DNA from: Epiperipatus broadwayi
Lineage: Eukaryota > Onychophora > Udeonychophora > Euonychophora > Peripatidae
Length of the DNA: 64,000 nucleotides
Direction of reading: 5' to 3'
Assembly (NCBI GenBank): GCA_028023455.1
Contig: JAQFVV010012544.1
Location: 2,438,396-2,502,395, forward strand
Positions 38,700 through 50,281 of the stretch are shown one piece after another (position 1 is the stretch's first letter; every line of letters begins with the position of its first letter). A model generated the notes under the pieces. It searched no databases, was not told the DNA's origin, and worked only from the letters and a program-made list of their open reading frames with translations. The translations under genes and the position numbers were made by a program.

Positions 38700-41350
38700 A
38701 GAATCTAAGAAAAAGTACCCCGAATCCAATCATGCCCGAGATACACAGGTCAGGAGCAATCATGAATTCTAACCTATTTGCCCATTCCCCAAATCTATAA
38801 CACTACGGACAACACTCTACGGTGATACCACATAAATTAATTATTTCTGGGCCCGGTGCTACATCGTTTTGCATGAGACTCAGCTGATGATGATGATGAG
38901 AGATCGAGTGAACCCAAGATATTAAGTTTAAAATACATAAATATAAATATTAAGGAGATTCGAACAACTGAATTAAGTTTAAAATATATAAATATTTATT
39001 TTGACAAAAATTCAAGATTTTATATATATTCAACTTTACGCATTTAAAACTTTAATTTTGGTTACAAATATTTGAGGATCTTTTTACAATTATTTTATTT
39101 CAATAGATATTAATTTAGTGCGGCGGTTACAATACTGACGTATATTTCAAATAGGCCTTTATTTAAAGTTACAAAAAAATAAATTTATCTGGGTGATTGG
39201 TAGACGTTTGTACATTACAACACATATAAAGATTTGATAATAATAAAGTTTCGCTGTTTGGACGACTTTAATGGGATGCCCTTGGCATTTGATACATAAC
39301 TTTATTTAATTAACAGCATTTATTGATAACATTAAAATGAAAATACATTCTGATCAGTATATATTTAAAACATTTATTTATTAAACATTTTCGACATTTA
39401 ACTAGAAAATCTTGCGAAACTTTGTCAATACGGGGAATGGCTTATTCAATAAAGGGGAGGGCAGCTTCATGAGAGGTTGGATTTAAACTCCAACTAAAAA
39501 TATTACAAAGAGAAAACGTTTCATTATTACATATCATTACGGTTGATTTTGTCAAACAGGCTAAAAGAAAACAAACTATAGGAAATTGCGGTGTTAGCAT
39601 AATAGCCAAATATTTGCGGATCCAATATTTTGAGGTGCTTTATCATAATAATACGGAAGAAAACAGTCTAGCCGACTTGCCACCCCACATTTTGTGGAAT
39701 CAGTTGACAAAAGGTCCTTGGACGGAGATACAATGGGCCGAACTTTGCCGGAATTATCCCATGCATTCCTCTCGTTACGCGAGTATATATATATATGGTC
39801 TAGGGAAATTCATCGCCCTGTTTATGACCTGAAACGAAGATGAGAGACGACTCGGGCATTCCGACGCACGTCTCTAGATAAAGCTTAATAACATGAAGAG
39901 TGGCCTATGCTAACAACGCTATTATAATATTATAAAATTCTTGGATTTAAAGAATAAATATAAAGCCTTAAATAGTTTAACAAATACGTAATGACATGTT
40001 AAAATAATGACCCGTGTGAGATAATCATTTATTAAAGTTAACGCTATAATTAATGAAGTGTGCATTGCTCCCCCTTCTTGAATCAATACTATTTTCTTGA
40101 AATATAATAAAAAAACTAAAATTCATGCACTTAAAAGTACAAACAATGAAATAGATTTGTTCACCAGCTCTTTTGGCGATGATGATCAGAAAGAAATTAA
40201 TAAAACCGACGTATACCAATATCCATCCCAGATTGAAAAATATTTATACATTTTGTATAATTTTACGATTAATATTTTTAAAAAAACATATAGTTCATTT
40301 AACAAGAAAAACTCAGGCTTACGAACTATTTAGAAATAAGTAAATAAGAACTCATTAATCCCCCCCTTCTAAGTTCGTAAAACCGGGTTTGATTTGCATT
40401 TAAAAATAAAAGTTTAGTGAAAAATATAAAAATATCATTTAAAATAAATTAGAACCACACTAAATTATAAAAGAAAGTATGAAGCGTGAGTTGGATTAAA
40501 TAGTTTACAATAATATTAGTTAGGGTTATAGAGAATCGATACCAAAGAAATAATTATTAGTTTTAAAGTACTCGCCGATGAGCGAGTTAAAAGAGATTAA
40601 ATATACAGAAAACATTAATTTAAAGAGAGTTTACAAGTTATAATTTAGGTAATACGATTATGACTTTGGGCTGGTTACCTCAGCATTCTATGGAATACAG
40701 ATGAATTTTGTCTCTTGGCCTCGGCGGTTCTTTGACGGCACGGGCACACTTGAATGGTAGAAGCTATATCATGCACGGCGAAGATTGGAGCTGAAGATGG
40801 AGGGGAAGGCAGCTGAAGCCCCTCAAAAATTACACAGACGTGAAGTCGGTTAAAGACTATTGACCTAACTCTCTCTCTTTTTGACACAATAGATTTTGGG
40901 CCCTATTTATACAAAACTCTAAGGTGTTCAAAGAATGTTTTTTTAATTAAATTTTTGATCTTTAATTAACAGAAATATTTTAGCTATTGTTAGTGGAGAT
41001 GGAATCTTAGATAACTGTCCAAAAATAATTTCAAATCAATTTCCAGATTGGAAAAAGATTTGATAAAAAATATTAATCTCTAATTAAAATCAATTATCTT
41101 TGTTTTTAAATTTTACTTTCATTAACTTTAGTTAAAAAATTCTTTTTAAAATCATGAATCCCACCCCTTTAATTATTCTTGGACAGCCATCTTCCATGTT
41201 GAATATTTTGTGTACTTATATGAAAAAAATATTTATAAAACAAATGACATATAATTAAGAATAAAAATACAAAATTATTTAAAAGATTTGTTTGTGCTTT
41301 TATATATATATAAAAGCTCCGTTAATATATGTATATATCTGAGTCGCATC
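38700..41350. other. GC-richer block H, probable element or gene remnant
   Basis: Composition changes sharply here: many CG dinucleotides and blocks such as TTCCGACGCACGTCTCTAG (39,859-39,877) and CTTGGCCTCGGCGGTTC (40,715-40,731). A near-direct repeat AAGTTTAAAATA(C/T)ATAAATAT occurs at about 38,923 and 38,977. Frames at 39,614-39,832 (+) and 40,675-40,887 (-) have no recognised motif. The minus-strand TATA box near 40,907 suggests leftward transcription through the block. It could be the leader of an LTR element, or a host promoter and first exon. No terminal repeats were found. Confidence 0.35.
40903..40911 (-). promoter_or_regulatory. TATA box TATAAATAG
   Basis: On the minus strand the sequence reads TTGTATAAATAGGGCCC, a near-consensus metazoan TATA box. 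It is followed about 30 bp downstream by a TTGTGTC initiator-like area and a pyrimidine/purine-rich leader (AAAGAGAGAGAG). Confidence 0.45.
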
Positions 41351-42059
41351 CATAAAAGTCAATGTTTAAAATTAAAGAAAATTTTTATTTGAGATTTATA
41401 TTTATAAACTTTTATAGACGCTTCTCAGAAATGTACTAGTTTATATAAATATGACGAAAAAACAGTGGGTTAAGTGGTAGAACAGTGGAGCTTGATCTTG
41501 GGCTAAGATCGACTGCTACAATACTTTGTCATGAATAAATTGACTCAGTAGTAATGATCTTATTGCCCTATTTCAAATAATCTAAGGTAATAATGATACA
41601 ACATTAAAATAGCCCATTGCAAGCTCCAATAACACTTCATAAGAAAAATGTGAATAAGAAGGTCATGTTTTCATCATTGATTTACTTTCTATCTGAAATT
41701 AAACAGATGTCCATTTACCATCCAATATTAGATAGTTATCTGGGTTAAATGTAGATAGCTACCTGGAAGAAAAATGCTACTTGTGATTAAAAAAATGTTT
41801 TCTCTGCTCCATATTTGAATATAAGTCATAGACAAGACAGGCTGATAATTATCACAGCACCATGGAACTCTTTTAAATAGTGTAAATGAAATTTTGAAAA
41901 AAATGTGTGTGGATATTTAGGTGGTCAATACCTTTAACTCATTTGATAAGTAAAAATTGCAAGCATAGTGAGTGAGAGAAGATGGTTTGAGTTTCTGCAT
42001 GTGAATAATGATAAACTGAGATCATGGATGCACTAATAAAAATAACAATTAAAAAAATG
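41351..42059. other. Non-coding stretch with a tRNA-like trace
   Basis: At 41,467-41,515, TGGGTTAAGTGGTAG and AGATCGACTGC resemble degenerate polymerase III A and B boxes about 40 bp apart, so an old SINE is possible. Nothing else recognised. Confidence 0.25.
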
Positions 42060-42560
42060 TTAAATAGCATTATATAATAACCAATAAATTTTACAAATGC
42101 AATATTTAGATTAAAATTATATAAAAGATCATCATCCCTCCCTACTAGCACCATTAAACAATGGTGTTAAAAATGCAAGGATACTCTCATCCCAGCACAA
42201 AATAGAGACTTTGAGAAAATAAGAATGACATTTTTATTTTCAAACTCAAATGCACTTATATGAACCAATCTTCTAAGGTTAGCACAAAGTAAATTATAAT
42301 ATTTCAGAAGTGCTAATCAGATTATTAACAAAAGAAATGGATTTAAAGTTAATGATTTATACATTCATACTCTCATTTCTAGACACTTAAGATTAGCTCA
42401 TATAAATGCAGTTGAGTTTGAAAATAAGAGAGTCATTCTTATTTTTTCAAAGTCTCTATCTTGTGACTGGGCAAGAGTATTCTTGCAGTTTTAATATCAT
42501 TTCTTAGCAGTGCTATTGAAGAGGGATAATTATCTTTTATATGATTAAATAGCATTATAT
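42060..42560 (-). mobile_element. Family B foldback retroposon, copy B1
   Basis: A perfect 16-bp direct repeat TTAAATAGCATTATAT (42,060-42,075 and 42,545-42,560) bounds a 469-bp body. The left about 40 bp (42,076-42,116) is a tail whose complement, TGCATTTGTAAAATTTATTG, matches the 3' end of the family B copy at 61.3 kb. Then come imperfect inverted arms at about 42,117-42,264 and 42,397-42,544, containing AAAATAGAGACTTTGAG and its complement CTCTATCTT-type sequence. The plan (target duplication, tail, inverted arm, spacer, direct arm) is the same as in family A, but the sequence is unrelated. Confidence 0.8.
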
Positions 42561-44509
42561 TAAATATATTTTTATAAGATTTTAATCTTCTTTATATTAA
42601 GAACTATATAAATTATATAACAAAATTTACAGTTTTAATTCAAACTTTTATATTTGACAATGTAATTATAAATAAAATACTTCTCATAAGATCAATATTA
42701 TTCAAAGTTAATGTTAATTTAAATCTTTGGGCATTCATTTTTAAAATAAGCTCATCACTTAGAGAACATTAATTTTAAATGACATGTATTTAATTTAATA
42801 AACGTATTAAAACATCTACGTTTTTAATATTAATTATCTGCATTAGTCTCTTTTAAGTGAACGTCATATGAATTAAAATTCATTTTAAACTATTTTGAAT
42901 AAAAAATGAAAATCAGAATATGTTAAAATTTTTGACAATGCTTTTGAGTATTTAATGTGAAAAGTGAAATTTTGAACATCTTAGAAAAGATAAAAGCAAC
43001 TTTGAAAGCTTTTTCTTTCCACTCTAATTCAACAGAATTTCAAACTAAGCAATGGCTGTAAATTAGACATTATCAAATAATAGCAGAAATATATAATAAA
43101 ATTGTAAGAATGATTATAAGAATTAAAAAGACAGTTCTACAAAAAAAACTTTTCTTTTGATAAAAAATATTTCATTAGCATTTAATAACAAAAGAAGTTT
43201 TTTTTTTCTTTTCTAAAATAAATAATAAAAATGAAAAGACTATTTCCTTTTCATTTTAAATTTTAATTTCTTTAGAAGTTTATATATTACACAGCATAAG
43301 TTTTAAAATGAAAATAAATGTGTTATATATTTATATAAAAAACATATATAATTATTTGGAAAAATTCATTTTAAATTTTAAATTTAAAGAATAGAGATGC
43401 TGTGTTTTATTTTCAATTTTGATTTCTGATAATTTTATCAATTATTAAGGTTTTTGATATCGTGAAGGTTTTTTGACTCTACACAATATTTATTTAATGG
43501 GTTTGTGTCAGTTTTCATTGAATTTTTGCACAACATCATCAATACTTCGTCTAGGCAAAAAAAAATGCTATAAATGAACTCGTAACTGGTTTAACAATAC
43601 CATTTTATAGATTATGTTATTATTAGAAGTCAAAATATAAACAAAGTTTATATTATATGAGCAATTAACTATAGCCTTATAACGTTAAACAAATCATGAA
43701 TTAGCATACTATGCAAATTCAAATTTTGTAAAAGTTTCTTTCACCAAATCTTTAAAGCAATCATCTGCATAATGATAATTTTTATTAGTCATTTATTAAA
43801 TTAGATAGAAGAAATAGTAATCAAGGCATGTCTGGAAAATGATCTATGTTTTAATACTATTAGGTTTTATCTTAAATATATTGATAGGAAATTAATATTG
43901 AGTCTTACAATCAAGTTACTGGTTCTAAAATTTAATAACTATTAGATACTTAAGATGCCAATTTAGATTTTTAAATTTATCACATATTACTGTAACAGAG
44001 TTGTCTTAAGAAGTATTTTAAGGAGAATTGTATGGCTGTCTTGTCTGATGTTCATTAAAAAAAAGAAAATTGTCTTGTTCTCTGATAATGAGGGTCTGAG
44101 AACAATTTTAGCCTTATAGTCGCTCTGGTAATACTATTGATTTAATTTATTTTTTATTAAAAAAAAAGTATTATTTTCTTCTTGGATAAATAATAAAATG
44201 AATGTAGAGTTTCATTAATAATATATGAATTTAAAGACATAAATTCAACATCTAAAAAAAAAGCCTTTAAACTGATAGATGGATTAAACCAATAATAGAA
44301 ATAGTTATTTACTGATTATGATCACTCAAAATACTTTTTGTGCATTGAAAATGACATATGGACTTGAAAAGTAATATAATTCTATTATATTATATGATTA
44401 CAAACAGAGGAAAGATTTCATCATTTTTTAATTAATGATATAAGATTTCAATGATTGCTCTTATTATTGTTTTATCAACTAACTTAGATTTGAGAAGAAA
44501 TATCCACCT
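42561..44509. other. AT-rich desert
   Basis: No gene or repeat boundary recognised. Confidence 0.5.
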
Positions 44510-44934
44510 TGAAGTTAAACTTATTAAAATAGGCAAAAACTCACTATACATATTGCCACACTGCAAGCTAGAATAATCAATGGATGCCAGAAGGCTAGTG
44601 CATAAAATCCCCATCTAGTGCCTATTCATCCAATATCCCCAAACTAGCTTCTGGGTTGTGGCCTTCGTCAGTGAGGAGCTTTGGATCTGAGATCACTGCA
44701 CCTACATCTTAGGATCTAATTCAAGGCTCCTCACTGATGAAGGCCACAAGCCAGAAACTAGTCTGGGGATATTGGATGAGTAGACACTTGATGGGGATTT
44801 TATGCACAAGCCTTCTGGCATTCATTGATTACTCTAGATTGCTGTGTATGACAATATATATAGTGAGTTTTTCCTGTTTGATAACAGTTATAAGCAAGCA
44901 TAAGAAAATGGTGATCATATGAAGTTAAACTTAT
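44510..44934 (+). mobile_element. Family A foldback retroposon, copy 4
   Basis: Perfect 15-bp direct repeats TGAAGTTAAACTTAT (44,510-44,524 and 44,920-44,934) bound a 395-bp body. The arms are the longest in the window (about 44,526-44,682 and 44,723-44,880). Both contain the hammerhead-like core: intact on the direct side (CTGATGA 44,734-44,740, GAAA 44,754-44,757, CTAG-TC 44,758-44,763) and mutated on the inverted side. Stem I on the direct side pairs TCCTCA (44,728-44,733) with TGGGGA (44,764-44,769). The tail ends GGTGATCATA just before the right repeat. The 40-bp unpaired centre matches sequence upstream of the core in copy 3. Confidence 0.9.
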
Positions 44935-45660
44935 GGAAGTTTTAAAATGTGGCTGCAATTTGTTAGCCTTAAAATTATTAAAAAATTTAGGAATATTTGA
45001 AATCATGAAAGAGTTTTTAAGAATGCTTCTAGAAAAAACAGTAATTATTGATACACCATATTTTATTAAACAGAATATTTTCAATAATATATGGTACCAA
45101 AATCTCAAAGTGGCTTTAAAGAATCAAACAGCACTATGGTTTTTAAAACCATGTGACAAAGCATATATACAAAGTTTAAAATTTTCTGACTTTCTATTCA
45201 AGTTTGTTCATATTATAAAACTTCTACAAAAATAATATTATAGACATCACTTGAAATGAACAAAAAAATCTACTAGCTGTAGTTTATTTTCCATTTTATG
45301 GGTGTTGGTATTTGGAATATTTTATAGATGATTCATGAGCAAATTAAAAGTTTTGATGGTAGTGTTGTAAATTTAATTAAAAGCAAAATCAAAACTTCAT
45401 TTACAAGAACTAGAACAAGATATATATTTTGCTAATGATTGTGCTATTCTTTCTGATTCAAATAATCTATTTTTTTTTTTAAATATTTTGACTACAATTT
45501 TTAAATTTAGACTTTGGTTTAATAATTAATCCTTAAAACTTAGCTACTTTATCAGCTAATGGTGGAAGAAAAATGTTCTGTAACTTTTAATTTGGATGAT
45601 TATCAGATTGAAAATGTAAATCAATTTAACTATATGAATATCTTTTAAAATAGAAAATAA
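44935..45660 (+). pseudogene. Decayed LINE reverse transcriptase fragment
   Basis: Near 45,428-45,439 the frame reads FANDCAILSDS, matching the catalytic FADDCALLS motif of LINE reverse transcriptases with the first aspartate changed to Asn. Downstream is a segment reading VTFNLDDYQIENVNQFNYM, which fits the conserved strand and YLG motif after the palm. Upstream, a 100-codon frame (44,933-45,235) includes DKAY in the place of motif A. No endonuclease and no clear 3' end. Clade not assigned. It follows directly after family A copy 4. Confidence 0.6.
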
Positions 45661-45673
45661 AATTTGAATGTTA

Positions 45674-46088
45674 TGGTACAGCAGGGGTCCCCAACCCTAT
45701 GCCCGCACACACCATGGCACCCGCAGACCATTTTATGTGTGCTCGCCGCTATCCGAACATGATAAAAAATTAATTATCTGATACAAATAAATTTAATTTT
45801 TTAAATTTCTTATAAATTATTGTAATTTATTGTAATCAAATTGTAGGGCATACTATACTTTTACAGTGTAAAAATATAAATGTTAATTATATGTTAAAAT
45901 TTTATTTTTGAAATAAATATTTTTTTGTACATTATGTGTATTATTAACAATATCCAACTATAAATTTACATTGAAAAAATAAATGGTGCCTGCCACCTGG
46001 TTGAAAAAATAAATGGTGCTTGCCAACCTGGCTGATATTATAGAATGTGCTCTTAAGTGCAAAAAGGTTGGGGACCCCTGGGGTACAG
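45674..46088. mobile_element. 399-bp hAT-type MITE
   Basis: Terminal inverted repeats CAGGGGTCCCCAACC (45,682) and GGTTGGGGACCCCTG (to 46,080) are perfect over 15 bp. The 8-bp flanks TGGTACAG (45,674-45,681) and GGGTACAG (46,081-46,088) differ at one base, as expected for a hAT target duplication. The end sequence is the type carried by Charlie-group hAT elements. Inside, a segment of about 30 bp beginning TTGAAAAAATAAATGGTGC is tandemly duplicated near 45,971-46,033. There is no transposase, so it is non-autonomous. Confidence 0.93.
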
Positions 46089-47360
46089 CATAGATTTCTA
46101 TGTGCTTCTGTCATGTTAAATAAGTAGAAAAGATAAGAATTTTAACATAATGGTAATTACTTTACTTGAACTATTTATATATAAAAGTTATTTTAAGTAA
46201 TAATATATCTTATTGTTATTTCTATTTTATTTATAAACTGATCTACTGTTTGAGACTTTAATATTTATTAAAAATGTTGTTTATGATATGTTCTTAAGTG
46301 CTTTAACAGTCCTGTAATTATTGTACTCTGTATTTTCTTTATTGATTAGCAGCACTAATAAGTATTTTTTTGCAATTTTTAGATATGCTTTTATTTTTGG
46401 GCTGTAAATTTTTTGGACTAAAACTGTTTCTACCATATTCAAATATTTCTTCAATTATTCCAACATTTCCTAAGATTTTATTTTAATTTATTCACTATTC
46501 CTTGAAATCCTTTTAATAAAACATTATTTTTACTATCAAAAGATAGAAGTATAATCAGTGAAAAAAAAAGTGGTATTTGAAATGATAGTCTATAGAAAAT
46601 TATTGGCTACAAGACAAAAGTTTATAATATAAAGTTGTACAAAAAATTGAAAAGAAATTTTATTGATAAACATGATTGCAATTATTTAGCTCCATCTATC
46701 AGAGAAATAATGATAGAAAACAAAACTCTTAATTTTTAGTATTATGCAAAACGCTTATAAAAGGAAAAAAAATCATATGGATAGAGACATTAAAAATTGT
46801 ATAAAGTTAATTTGCATAGCCATAGAAAGAGAGAACATATTTTTTAATATTGATAAAGAAAATATATAAGCTGTTAGCCCTGTGTGGTTTAGCTCATTGA
46901 TAAAATACCTGACCCAAGAGCGTATTGATTATCAAATGAGTAAAAAGAAAGAAAAAGTTTCAACTTAATCATCCGTGACAAGTATTATTCTGTTTTATTC
47001 TTTTTCTTTATTTTTAAAATGTACTATTTATCCCCCCCCCCCTAATTATTTTAATTTTATTCAATATTTTATTTTAATCTTAAATTTATTCTTATTCACT
47101 CCATATTTTATACTATTTATTTATTTTTATAAATGTTTGTATATTATTTTTATTATTACTTATTTTATTTAAAATTTTCTTATTTTATATATATTTTTAA
47201 TTAATCTTTTGCGATAATTTCTTATACTTCCAAATATTTTAATGTTCGATTCATAATGTTTACATTCCTTTGTATATTTCAATATTTATTTTAGTTTCTA
47301 TTTTATTGTTAAATTAGAATAAAATAATGCTTAAATGATAAAAATTGCAGTCAGTATATA
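46089..47360. other. AT-rich stretch
   Basis: No supported gene. A degenerate tRNA-like trace lies at 46,880-46,940, and a run of 11 C at 47,032-47,042. Confidence 0.4.
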
Positions 47361-48203
47361 AGGAGGTACCAAAAAAAACTGGAATTCATGTTGTCGTACA
47401 TCTGCTGATTTCTTTTGTAGATGACCCCATCCATTATTTTGCTGCTTAGAATTATTAAGTGACGTTATGATACTGCACAGAATTTTTTTTTGTTAAGTAT
47501 ATCTTACTTATTTAACCATTTGTGTTATGACTGAAAAGTTAAAGCAATGTGAAATTCTTTTTTCTGTTAGAGAAAACAGTGGGGGAAATGGTTATAATGC
47601 TTGAAAAAGTTTGCTCTGAGAAAAACACAAGTTATGAATGATTTACTATATCCCAAAAAAGTGAATTGAGTTAAGTAAAATGTCAAGGTGAAACTGAGTT
47701 TTTTTGACACAAGTAGCACTGTTCACTCAGAATTCATCTGTAATGGTCAGATGTTTTATCTACAAGTACTGAAACATTTGTGTTATGTAGTAAAATGAAA
47801 ATATTCCAATTTGTGGCAAAGTGGGGAGAGCGAGCTTTACTGTAACCAAGCTCCAGCACACAAAGCCTTGAGGGTGAAATAATTTTTCATCAAAAACATC
47901 ATTTATTAGCGTATTTATCTGCCTTTCTCACCCAATCCCAATCCATGTGATTTTTTTATTCATCCTCAAATAAGAAAAGGCCTCAAAAAAAGTTTGGCAG
48001 GCTTGAGAGGAATGGAAAAAATGATTGGTGGAATTAAAAGTCATCATTTTGTAAGAGTTTCAGGATTTTTTAGAAACTGGAAAATATGTTTAGACCATTG
48101 TATTGCACCAAATGGACAATATCTTGAAGATGATTTAATTTGCAACATCTAAAAATAAATACAATTTTTTTACTATGAAATTCTGTATTATTTGATCACC
48201 CCT
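47361..48203 (+). pseudogene. mariner transposon relic
   Basis: The ends AGGAGGTACCAAAA (47,361) and, as complement, AGGGGTGATCAAAT (48,203) are diverged mariner terminal repeats; TA lies next to the left end. The reading frames contain, in order, EMVIMLEKVCSEKTQV near 47,590, FFDTSSTVHSEFICNGQ near 47,700, a QAPAHKALRVK block near 47,850 (the HDNAPxH region), PFSPNPNPCDFFIHPQIRK near 47,925, and CIAPNGQYLEDD near 48,100. These are the catalytic and C-terminal blocks of mariner transposases. At 843 bp it is shorter than the usual 1.3 kb, with loss mainly in the N-terminal and central part. Many stops; inactive. Confidence 0.88.
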
Positions 48204-48577
48204 CATATGGATCAAAAGAATGTAAACTTTACAAATATAACATCAAAATGGTAGAAAATGTTTTAGTTTTCAAGAAAGATTAATTAGGAATTTTAAATAA
48301 TTGGAAAAAATATATATGAATATTTATTGCAAAAATAAATAAATTGGCTAAATATAAAGAGAATAGTAAATGTAAGATTGAAATAAAAATTAAATAATTA
48401 AAGAGGTGAGGAATGAATAATAAATTTTAAAAGTAAAGGAAATAAATATTTTGTATATAAAATCCCTAAATGTTCATAATGTTGTTATGTGATATTCAAG
48501 TTAAAATTGCTTTATTAAAGGGTATATTTTTCAATAAAAAAAATTATTTGTTCTGCCATTATAATTTTTTATGAAAC

Positions 48578-50281
48578 ATTTTATAGAAAATAAATAATTC
48601 CTTTTTCATATTAAAAGGCTCAATTTGATTATGAGCATTTTATTCAAAGCAAGTAATTCTGAAAATAGTATTTTACAAAAAACATATGGAATAAAACTTT
48701 TTTGAAGAAAAAAAATAGAAAAAAAATCAATACATGTACTTTATTTACCATGTAGAACTGAATAGTATAATATTTAAATTATGAAGAAAATGTGATTAGC
48801 GCACATAAATTCATGTTTGAAATGTGATATTTATGGAGTAAAAAAAAAAATAGAAGTTTTGTAATTTTGTATTGACATTTAGTTTTAGTTAGCATATAAT
48901 TACAAAATGAGAATGAGACTCTGAAATACCATCATTTTCATAATACTTATGTTTTGTACCATTTCTGAAAAAAAATTGCTTAAGCGACCCTTTAACAAAT
49001 TTTCATACTCATACTTATGACAATCCATCCTGCTTGATGGTACTGTTGCTAGTCAAAAACAAATAGTTGTAATGTTACTGGGCTGATTTACTTTTTAATT
49101 TTAAAAATAATGCTTTCACTGGCTTCTTTGGGTGGGGGGGATTTACATTTTTTTAGATATAAAACATTGAATTTCTTTCAAAATACATTTACTTTTTTTT
49201 TTATAAACATGTGGGGGGGGGGGGACGCTGCTTTTGCCGATCCAAGGAATCAGCCAATAAATCCATTACTCTGACCAAACCAACCTTAGGATTTCTAAAA
49301 CAATGTGCAACCTCAGACCTTTGATTTGTCTCATAGCTGTTCTTTATAAAACAACATTATTTAATAGAATGGAGTAATTACATTTTTAAATTACATTATA
49401 CATTTCAGTGCATAGTGCTCCACCACAGCCATTTTAAGTCTCATAGCTGTTCTCGTGCAAATGTGAATTTTCCCATGAATTTTCTGAAATGGTCGGGAAC
49501 CTACCCTTTTGAAATTAAATTCACCTTCAAAGATTTATAGGGAAGTGCAGAAATGGGCTTACAATTATTACTATGTAACAATACATCATGTTAGGGTGTA
49601 AGATCATTACTTCAAATGCACATTAAAAGAGTTATGGCCAGTTGAATTCTATACACCCTCACATTGTACATTTGCTTTATGTGAAGTGTGCGCTATTTGT
49701 ATAGTATCACAAAGCACATTAGTGGGCAGTGTGCAAGGCAATTTAGACCTGCAATGGCTAATTATGAACACAACTGTTCTATAGGCCGTAAGTTTGGCCA
49801 CATAAAGGGCATATTTCTGTGCTTTTTGCATGGAAACAGTGTCATCGAGCAGAATGGATTGTCATATGTATGAGTACCAAAATTTATTAACAGGTTGCTT
49901 TAACAATTTTTATTTCAGAAATGGTACAAAAACATAAGTATTATGAAAATAATGGTGTTTCAGGTGTCATTTTCATTTTGTAATTATATGCCAACCAAAA
50001 CTAAATGTCAATATGGAATTATAAAATCTATTTTTGTTTACTCAATAAATATCACATTTCAAACATGAATTTATGTGCGCTAATCACATTTTCTTCATAA
50101 TTTAAATATTATAGTATTCAGTTTCATATGGTAGTTAAAGTACATGTATTGATTTTTTTCTATTTTTTTTCTTCAAGATTTTATTCCATATCTTTTGTAA
50201 ATTACTTGCTTTAAATAAAATGTTCATAATCAAATTGAGCCTTTTAATATGAAAAAGGAATTATTTATTTTGCATAAAATA
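48578..50281. repeat. 1.7-kb element with about 400-bp inverted arms
   Basis: 48,578-48,989 and 49,893-50,281 are inverted repeats. Examples are GTGATTAGCGCACATAAATT (about 48,792) against its complement near 50,073, and CATTTCTGAAAAAAAATTGC (about 48,960) against the segment starting GGTTGCTTTAACAATTTT (49,893). The arms have diverged by scattered substitutions and small indels. The 900-bp centre has a 12-G run (49,213-49,224) and TCTCATAGCTGTTCT twice (near 49,330 and 49,439), but no recognised protein. It may be a long-TIR DNA element or an old inverted duplication. Target duplications were not identified. Confidence 0.85.

Noticed and set aside
38883-38905. CTGATGATGATGATGAG as a possible hammerhead core
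   Set aside because: It is a short GAT repeat; no stem II and no GAAA at the required place.
44800-45108. 102-codon minus-strand frame
   Set aside because: It is antisense to family A copy 4 and to the LINE fragment on the plus strand.
46871-46945. tRNA-like TTAGCTCATTGATA segment
   Set aside because: The T arm is degenerate and the anticodon stem does not pair; too weak to call.
49213-49224. G12 run as a possible regulatory or quadruplex site
   Set aside because: A single homopolymer run, prone to sequencing error, without further G tracts nearby.
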